DNA from: Apoderus coryli
Lineage: Eukaryota > Arthropoda > Insecta > Coleoptera > Attelabidae
DNA: 64,000 bases
Reading direction: 5' to 3'
Assembly (NCBI GenBank): GCA_911728435.2
Contig: OU452201.1
Coordinates: 3,410,001 to 3,474,000 of the forward strand
The notes beneath the pieces are model-generated. The model made no database searches. It saw only the letters and a program-made list of their open reading frames with translations, and was not told the DNA's origin. Shown here in pieces: positions 52,301 through 61,300 of the stretch; position 1 is the stretch's first letter, and the number at the start of each line of letters is the position of its first letter. The position numbers were made by a program, and so were the translations under genes.

Positions 52301-55300
52301 GAGCTTTCGTTCGGAACCATTGTTCCTCGAAAGTAATTTAAAATAAAAAAATAAATTTGAATTTTGGTGTTGTTTGTTTTTTAAAGATTTAAGATTATTG
52401 TAAAATGTTATAAATATATTAATAATCTATTTAATTTATCAAGTTTTCTTGGGTATTGGGACAAAATCTAAACTCAGTATTTCTGAATTTTAAATTCTAT
52501 TGCAACGTTTCGTGCAATATGTGCACATCATCAGGCTACAAAAAACACAAAACCTCAATAAAGTAAAAGTTATATAAATAAAAACACTCAACAAAAGGAC
52601 GATGACCAAACAGACTAACATAACATTTTAAAAAATTAGATTATATTGACACAGAGTCTAATACCTACCATAGAAAATCTGTTCAAATTCCCTAAAAATG
52701 TTAACATTGTTTTCGAACCTATAACAGCTAAATAGAACAAAATATAATAAAATTAATATTCACAGTGTCAATGAGAGATGGGAATTCTCTCACCACACAG
52801 ATCATAAAAAAGTAAGTAGATAAAATAGATATCATAAAAAGAACTAAAGTAACTCATAGGCGTAGGTCAACCATTTTGTTATGTTTTAATTAAGTTAGTG
52901 TAAATGACACTCAAACCGTTAATGTCTCTCTGATTATTAATGGCATCAGGCTCCTTATTGATGTACACCATTTCCTTGAAGAGTCTCGATCTTTCTTTGT
53001 GTTCAATGCCCAATATCACATAGTTTTCAAAATCAAATAAGTGCCCCGTATCACTATGATGTTCAGAAAGAGCGGTACAACTTTTTTTGTAGCGACAGTC
53101 TAAACGGTGTTGATTGATACGATCCTTGATATAATTTTTCGTTTGACCAATGTATTTACCTGAACATTGTGTACAAGGTATTTGGTATATAACATCACAC
53201 ATATGTTCCTTCTTTGGTCTGTCTTTAAGTTTACTGAACAAGGATCGTGTCGTTTTCTTGTAATACGGGGCAATGGACACTAAATCTGACTTTAATATGT
53301 TGTTAAGTCTATGGAAAACACCCGGTATATATATCAGTGGTAACCTGATCAATGGTAACATGTTTTGATTGTCATTCTGTACTGCTCTATCTCGGATCCG
53401 GTGTTCATTGAAGATCTTGTTCAACAAATTCACAGGATAGCCATTATTTGTTAGGAGACCCTTTAAGATTGTCAGATTGTTTTCTATCAAGGTGGAATGA
53501 CATAGCCTTTTGACTCTCGTTAACATGGATTTAATCAATATAATCTAATTTTTTAAAATGTTATGTTAGTCTGTTTGGTCATCGTCCTTTTGTTGAGTGT
53601 TTTTATTTATATAACTTTATAACTTTTACTTTATTGAGGTTTTGTGTTTTTTGTAGCCTGATGATGTGCACATATTGCACGAAACGTTGCAATAGAATTT
53701 AAAATTCAGAAATACTGAGTTTAGATTTTGTCCCAATACCCAAGAAAACTTGATAAATTGAAACAAAGTGGGATGATAGTTTGATAATTGATAATCTATT
53801 TAATATGTTTCAAGGTGGTTTTGGCACAATAACGAAAGTAACGCAAAAAGGTAAATTATGCATTCAGCTTCATAGTACCGGTGAATACAAAAAAATATCA
53901 GTGCCTCATTTGAAACTTTCTCCTACGGTCAAATTCAATTTTGATAAAATGTTATTAAGCGAGAACTTTGTACGGACATGGGCAAATCTATTGCTGATCA
54001 AACAGAGTTTGTTAAACAATTATGACAGAAGATCCTATCATGGTAGAATTATAAATAATTCTTGTATAACTTTTAAACTGCATGACAATTTGATTTTAGG
54101 TCATGTTAATTTAGCTTATCTACGTATTCAACAGAATATATTAAGCGCGTTAAATGCTACAAGAGTTTTACAGACAAATCAACATAGATTACGAAAAGTA
54201 TTGAAATATCCTGTTAACGGCATGGATCAATCACAAGAGCAGCAGTCAATTGAAGAAGAATTAAACCAACGACCAGTACTCTTAATTCAAAAACTGCTGA
54301 CGAAAGCAACCCAACCGAGTCCGTTGAAGCAAGGTTTTAATTTACAGGAAATACAGTTGGCAGCACTGAATTTGAGTCAGTATCTTGCAGCAGAAGGTAT
54401 GTAAACTTTCTCAATATCGTTATTAATAATATTTTTAGCTCTCCATATCATATATGTAATATATGTATATATGGAGACTATTAGTTTCATGAAAAAATTT
54501 TTTTTTTTAATTTCACCGGAAATACTTCTTTTTGGTCATTTTATACATAAATAAGTAGTTTTAAAAAAATGTCTGTCTGTCTGTCTGTCTGTCTGTATGT
54601 CTGTCTGTCTGTCTGTATCCACGAAAACGCAAAAACCGCTTAACAGATTTTAACCAAATTTGGTACAAAAATACTATTGGACATGGCAAGGAGCTGATTA
54701 GATTTTGGGAAACATTGAGCGTAGGCAAAGGGTTTAAAAGAGGGTTCAAAAATTAAAAAAATTCATAGTTCTTAAACTTATCCGAAATACTGCATAATTT
54801 TTTACGCATTTAATTGAATATAACCTAAAATATTGAACATAAAATATTAGACCCTTAGATTAGGAAAGAGAGGGGATACCGCACGTTCGTATATCTGAAT
54901 GTATGGCAAGTGTTACGCTTTTAATGCGGCGGCCATTTTATAGGTGCTGAAAAACAGAAAACTACGTTTGCATTTTTGATGATTTTATTTGTGAAAATTG
55001 GGAATAGAAATTTATTTTGTATATTAATAAAATGGTACATTGTGTGGCTTTTGGATGCCCAAGTCGCAGTGAACAAAAGGAGTCCAGAATTTCGTTTAAT
55101 AGGTAAAACTTAGAATGATGTATCAAGTCGCTTCTAGTTTTTATTAGTTTTTAATAATTATAAGTAATCTTTAGGCTATTATCTTTTAGTATGTAGTATA
55201 ACAGGTTTCAGTTTACCTAATTAAAACTGTTTGATACAACAATTCATTTAAAATCAACATGATAAAGCATTATTTATTGATAAAAACCTCTATAGATGTT

Positions 55301-58300
55301 TACTTTACCAGGGGCGTAGACATTATATTTTTCCAAAAAATTTGTTTTTTACACATTTTTGCGTTAAAAGTGAATAAAATAATGTCACTTTAGCTTTTTA
55401 ATTATTTCAATCTTTAGAATAACATGCACTAGATAGCCCAGCAAATCACCTAATATACTTTTTAATAAAATCTATTTGTGTTAAATGTCTTAATGTTCGT
55501 GTATATTTCATAACAAAACTACAGTCTCAAATACTAAATCCCATTCTCGAAATCAATTAACAAAACGCATTCTATTTAAAGGACAATAAAAACAGTATGT
55601 ATTGGTGTTGTGTCTACTGCAGTACCTCTCACTCACAGATTATCTCTAACCGAAAAATCAGCATTATATAATATGATAATTAGATTTGTGAACAAACTAC
55701 CAATCAGTATCAAAGAAATAAATAGATTGAAGATATTTAAGAATGAAGTTAGGAAATTACTAGTGGAACTAGAACCATATCAATTGGCGGATTATTTTGA
55801 TATGTAGTTAGGAGTATCAATTTTTTTTTGTTTTTCTCTTTTTTGACGTCGTTTCATTTATTTGTATGCTCGTGTGATTGTGGATATGTAGGTAGATTTA
55901 TTTGAAATAAAGAATTGTTATTATTACTATTAATACATCAACATGCACATATCTTTTTTTATTAAAACTATTAATCATCAAAATTAAATAAAATTTCAAA
56001 AATATATCACATAAGTTATGTATGTTACGCCTCTGAATCTAAGGGCTAAGTGCTAGGTGGTAACACAACGACCGGCACAGTTACGGGTCCACTCTCTTTC
56101 CTTGTCTAAGATTAGACCACATTGGCGTTCGAAAATAGTGTAAAATGGGGTAAAAAAGATTAAAAAAAAACGTATTTCTTAAAAATAGCAGAAATATTAA
56201 CTAGTTATTGATAGTTTTGATAGAATATAACCTATAAAATGTGTCATGAATAACTTACTTTCATAGGCGTTCGTAAATAGTGGAAAAGGGGTCAAAACAT
56301 AAAAAATATATATTTCCTAAACTTATTCGAAATATGGAATAATTTTTCATAGTTGTGATACAATATAAGCTAAAAAATTTTCCATAAAAGAATTAGTTCA
56401 CAAAGGCGTTCGAAAATAGTTTAAAAAAAGGGTCAAAAACGAAAAAAAAAACGTTTCCCAAATATACCAGAAAAATTGGCTAATTATATATAGCTTTGAT
56501 ATAAGATAACCTAAAAAATGCAGCATAAAATTTTTATTCACATAGGCGTTCGTAAATAGTAGAAAAAGGGGTAAAATAAAAAAAAATTAAAATGTAAAAA
56601 ATTTTATATTTAACTAGATGAATTGGTGTTAAAAATACACGACAAAAATTAATGTACCATAGGCGTTCGTAAAAATTCTATAAAAGGGTCAGAAAAAATT
56701 TGTATCCGTGATAACTCAAAAACCACTTAACGGATTTTAACCACATTTGGTACGAAAATACTACAGGATAATTATAGGTGGTGATTAACATTGAGCGTAG
56801 GCAACGGGTTTAAAAGAGGTTTCAAAAATTTAAAAAATCATCGTTCTTAAACTTATCCGAAATATTGAATAATTTTTTATAGTTGTGATAGAATATAACC
56901 TAAAAAATGTTACATAAAAGAATTAGTTCACACAGGCGTTCGAAAATAGTCTTAAAAAAAGAGTCAAAAACGAAAAAAAAAATGTTTCCCAAATATACCA
57001 GAAAAATTGGCTAATTATATATAGCTTTCATATAAGATAACCTAAAAAATGCAGCATAAAATTTTTATTTACATAGGCGTTCGTAAATAGTAAAAAAAGG
57101 GGTAAAATGAAAAAAAAAATAAAATGTAAAAAATTTTATATTTAACTAGTTGAATTGGTGTTAAAAATACACGACAAAAATTAATGTTCCATAGGCGTCC
57201 GTGAAAATTCTATAAAAGGGTCAGGAAAAAATTGTATCCGTGATAACTCAAAAACCACTTAACGGATAACCTATGTCATGCAGCATAACAATTTTGTTTA
57301 CATAGGCGTTCGTAAATAGTAGAAAAGGGGGCAAAATAAATTTTATAATAAAACTAAAAAAAAATCAATTATTTTGCGTACAAGAATTTGGCCTAGATCT
57401 GAAATATAAAATATCTGCGTATAAATAGTGCCTCCAAAGAGAAGAAAAAGGCACAAAACCCGATACAAAAAAAAAATAGCTGATGTCTAAAACAAAACAA
57501 AAATTTAGATAAATGACAAAAAGGTCATAAAATTATTACTTTTACACTTAAATATGGAGAGCTATTCGTGCCTCGAGGGCAACAGCTAGTTTCCTTAATT
57601 TTAATATTCAATCCATTATCACGTTTTCACAAAAAACAAAAAGTTGTCATAATATATAAAAATTACATTATCTTATAGGCAACTTTGAAATTACCCCATC
57701 TGGTATCAACAACGATAGACCAACTACGTCAAATGTACGTCTAACTTCACCCTGTGCAACAAATGTGCTCGATGTGGCAACACCGAACAGTGAATGCTCG
57801 ATCAAAAGCGTCGTGAGTGAAAAGACGAATAACAAACGACGTGCGACAGTAGATGGAGAGGAAGTTCCAATAAACCCTTTGGTAAAACAGATTGCAGAAA
57901 TGGGTTTTACTAGGAAATCCGTTGAGACGGCTATCAAATGTCTAGGTGGGTAAAGAGTGAAACAAAAATATGATTTATTGATTATTTTTTGTTTAGCAAT
58001 AGCACCAGATAATTTAATGACACCTGAAACAATTGTCAGTTGGTTATTGGAACATCCTGAAGTTGCCGCTGAAGATAATGAGTCTATGAGTACTGTTTAT
58101 GAGTCTGATACTGATTCAGTCTCCTATGATAATGCTGCGAATGCATTTTCCGTGAATTATGTGAGTCAATAAGCATTTAATAATCGGATGAAAAATTATT
58201 TTGAAATAATTGTAGAACGAGGATTCAGAATGCGCTGGGCGATGTCAAACATACTGTAGGCGTTCTCAATTTCTCTCTAATGATGAATACGCTATGTACG

Positions 58301-61300
58301 TACGTGATAATGTCGAAGTTGGAATGTTAGTACGGTGTTGTAAGAGTTACGAGGAAGTACAACTTGGTGATATTGGAAAAATCGTCAAAATTGACAAGGA
58401 AGGACTACACGATCTAAATCTACAAGTAATACATCGGTTAAACTGACTGAAAATCTATATTCACATCATTTCTTATACTTACAGGTAAATTGGCAACATA
58501 AAGTCAGCACATATTGGGTGAGATTCATTCATGTAGAATTGCTGGGATTTCCACCGTCAATGCCAACACCATCTACAATTAAAGTCGGTGATAAAGTCCG
58601 TGTCAAACCAACTGTCACCACACCGCGTTACAAGTGGGGTTATGTGACACATGATAGTGTTGGTGTTGTAACTGGTAAGACAATCAAGATAACGTTATAA
58701 AGTTTAAGGACCATAAGGATTTATAAATACATGCTAAACGGAAAAGTAAATATTGTTTTCAGGTATTTCACCAAATGGGCATGATGTGACGGTTGATTTT
58801 CCGAAACAGCAGAACTGGACAGGCGTTTTGACGGAAATGGAAATAGTTCCGTCATGTCACGATGGGGTGACATGTAATAGTTGTTGTATAACCCCGATTT
58901 TGGGTCCAAGGTTCAAATGTAAAATGTGTGACAGTTATGATTTGTGCGACAACTGTTTCTATACGAAACGTAATCATCGGCACACGTTTTTTCGAATCCA
59001 TGAACCAGGTATGTCAATTTAAAAATACGGTAGAAACTAACCATTTCAAAGTATTGTGACATTATTAGGGAAGCTATAAATAAAAAATCTGATGCTACAA
59101 AAATGTTAAAACATCCTGTTTGTGAGAAAATATATATTGCGTATTGCCTTCAGGAATGTGTTTTTGAGCTTTATTTATCGCTTCCTTAAAGACAAGTTTT
59201 TAATATATTTGTTTACTCTGAACTATAAGGTGCGCCGGAGATATTCGCAGGCCGAGCTGGACGATACTATCGGCATGAAACATTTGAGTTAGATGGTGAA
59301 ATAATCACGGATTGGTCTCGGATAGTTAAGAATGTAAGCGTTTCATCCAAATACGGTATTCGTTTTGATATACCCGGTAGTATTTGGCAAAGTAGTGGGT
59401 CACAAGGAAAGGTAAATAAAATTGGTTTAGTTTTTGGAAAATTTATTTAATAAAAATCATATATATTTGCAGCATTGGATTAGATTAGAAATATTTCCCG
59501 ATATTATTATAAAAACTCTGAAGATTGCTGTGGATCCTACTGATAATAGTTATATGCCATCAGTAATCGTTATTAACGCTGGGAATACAATAAATTCATT
59601 GTATGAAATCAATTCTGTGTCGATTAAAAGTCATGATTCCTCGGTTTTGCTACTCACTAATCTTGACAAGGTATGTTCTGTTACGATTTTTTTAATAAAA
59701 TTCAACAAAAGTTAATTAGCGAACGTTTGCTAACAATTTATTTATTTATTCACTATCTATCATAGTTATTGACAATATCTCTGAGTGATTTCAGTTAAAT
59801 AATAATAATAATAGCCTTTATTGCTCAACAGATTTCTCCCTTAACAGAGCAAAATTATAATACAATAGGTAATTCCACAAAAAAAAAAACAAAATATTAT
59901 ACATAACACAATAAGCAATCCATTAAAAGTAAAACATGATTGATCTACACTAATTAAACAATTAACAAGAACAAAAAGAGAAACTACGACGCACAAACAG
60001 TCAGAGCAGCCCTCCTAAGTGCTTCCCTTGAACAATTAAAAATGTCACAGTCAGCTCAAATCAAATTAAAATTATTACACATGACATATACGGGCGATTT
60101 TGTATAGAGGTTAGTGCAAGGGCGCTGAGAGTAGAAAGTTAAAGGATTGCGGGCGCCAAGTCTGGGCACGTTAAAATTTATTTGAGCCAGGAGTTCAGAA
60201 CAGTCGATTCTATTATGTAAAAGATCATACAAAAATTTTAGAGAAAAAAATATTCTTCTAAACTCCAAACTCTTGAAATTGAACTTGTTCAGCAACAACG
60301 TATATTCAATCCCTCTGTCAGGATAAATACCGTCTGCCTTAAATGAAAGGTATTTCAAAAACTTTCTTTGGACACTCTCAACATTCCGCACATGAATCTG
60401 ATAGATCGGGTACCAAATCAAGGAGCAATATTCGAGCTTCGAACGCACAAAAGAGTTATACAAAACTTTCAACGCATCAATGCTATGAAAACTCCTACAG
60501 CTTCTCACGATAAAACCGTAGGATCTCACAGCTTCACCAGTCTTAGCAGCCACATGAGGCACAAATGATAGACTAGAGTCGAAAAGCACGCCCAGGTCAG
60601 CAACAGTCAGACACCTAGCTGCTTCCTTCTAGTGAATGTCATACATTTGCATTTATTCTCGTTAAGCGATAGATTATTAACGTTACACCAATGTTCCACA
60701 GCTCTCAGATCGTCCTGCAACCGAAGACAGTCTACATGAGAAGTAATAGGGGCGAACAACTTAAGATCGTCGGCAAAAAAAGCCGTTTTACACACAGACA
60801 ATCATTTAGATCATTTATAAAAATAGAAAAAAGCAGTTGACCCAAATTGGATCCCTGCGGAACTCCTGAGTAAGCCCAATACCTCTGTGACGTATAGCCG
60901 TTATAATATACATATTGAAGTCTGTTCTGAGGATATGAAGTAATTAACGACTTCAAACCATCATCAAATCCGAATCGATCGAGCTTTTGAACAAGTATTC
61001 GGTGATCCAAATGATCAAATGCTTTAGCAAAGTCTGTATACAACACATCAAATTGCCCACCACCATCAACAACCTCGTTAAATGTTGAAATGGTGATTGG
61101 GATTTTTTTGATAAAAAAGTGTGAAATTTCATCAAAAAAATTTCAGCGTAATAAATAAACATTTCTGATTTATTGTTTGGGTGATTTCAGTGTGATAGTA
61201 TTTTTATTTTTCAGCATTATCCTATTATTGAAATTAATATAACGAAGTGTCAAAATAATGGGATCGATTGTAAAATCCATGGTATTTCCCTGATTGGTGT

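Larger units (their letters stand above)
52436..53790 (-). mobile_element. truncated Penelope-like retroelement with inverted terminal arms, in HERC2 intron 30
   Basis: Two inverted arms of about 220 bp (52433-52649 and 53535-53759) flank a minus-strand ORF with a GIY-YIG endonuclease, the hallmark of Penelope-like elements. A 14-bp direct repeat ATAATCTATTTAAT occurs at 52422-52435 and 53791-53804 and is best read as the target-site duplication. Each arm contains a hammerhead-type core, as known for the terminal repeats of this retroelement class. The reverse-transcriptase part is largely missing, so the copy is 5'-truncated. The right edge stops just before the acceptor of HERC2 exon 31. 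Confidence 0.88.
54441..57588 (+). mobile_element. Helitron-like block in HERC2 intron 31
   Basis: The block begins TCTCCATATCATATATG, which pairs with ATATATGGAGA a little further in. It ends with a hairpin TGCC-TCGAG-GGCA followed by ACAGCTAG, then T, which fits the Helitron 3' rule (hairpin plus CTRR, insertion at A/T). A (GTCT)n microsatellite (54570-54616) and the words CTTAACAGATTTTAACCAAA and TTTGGTACAAAAATA (54640-54672) are common in insect Helitrons. The second word set recurs at 56728-56760. No Rep/helicase coding region is present. Confidence 0.5.
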
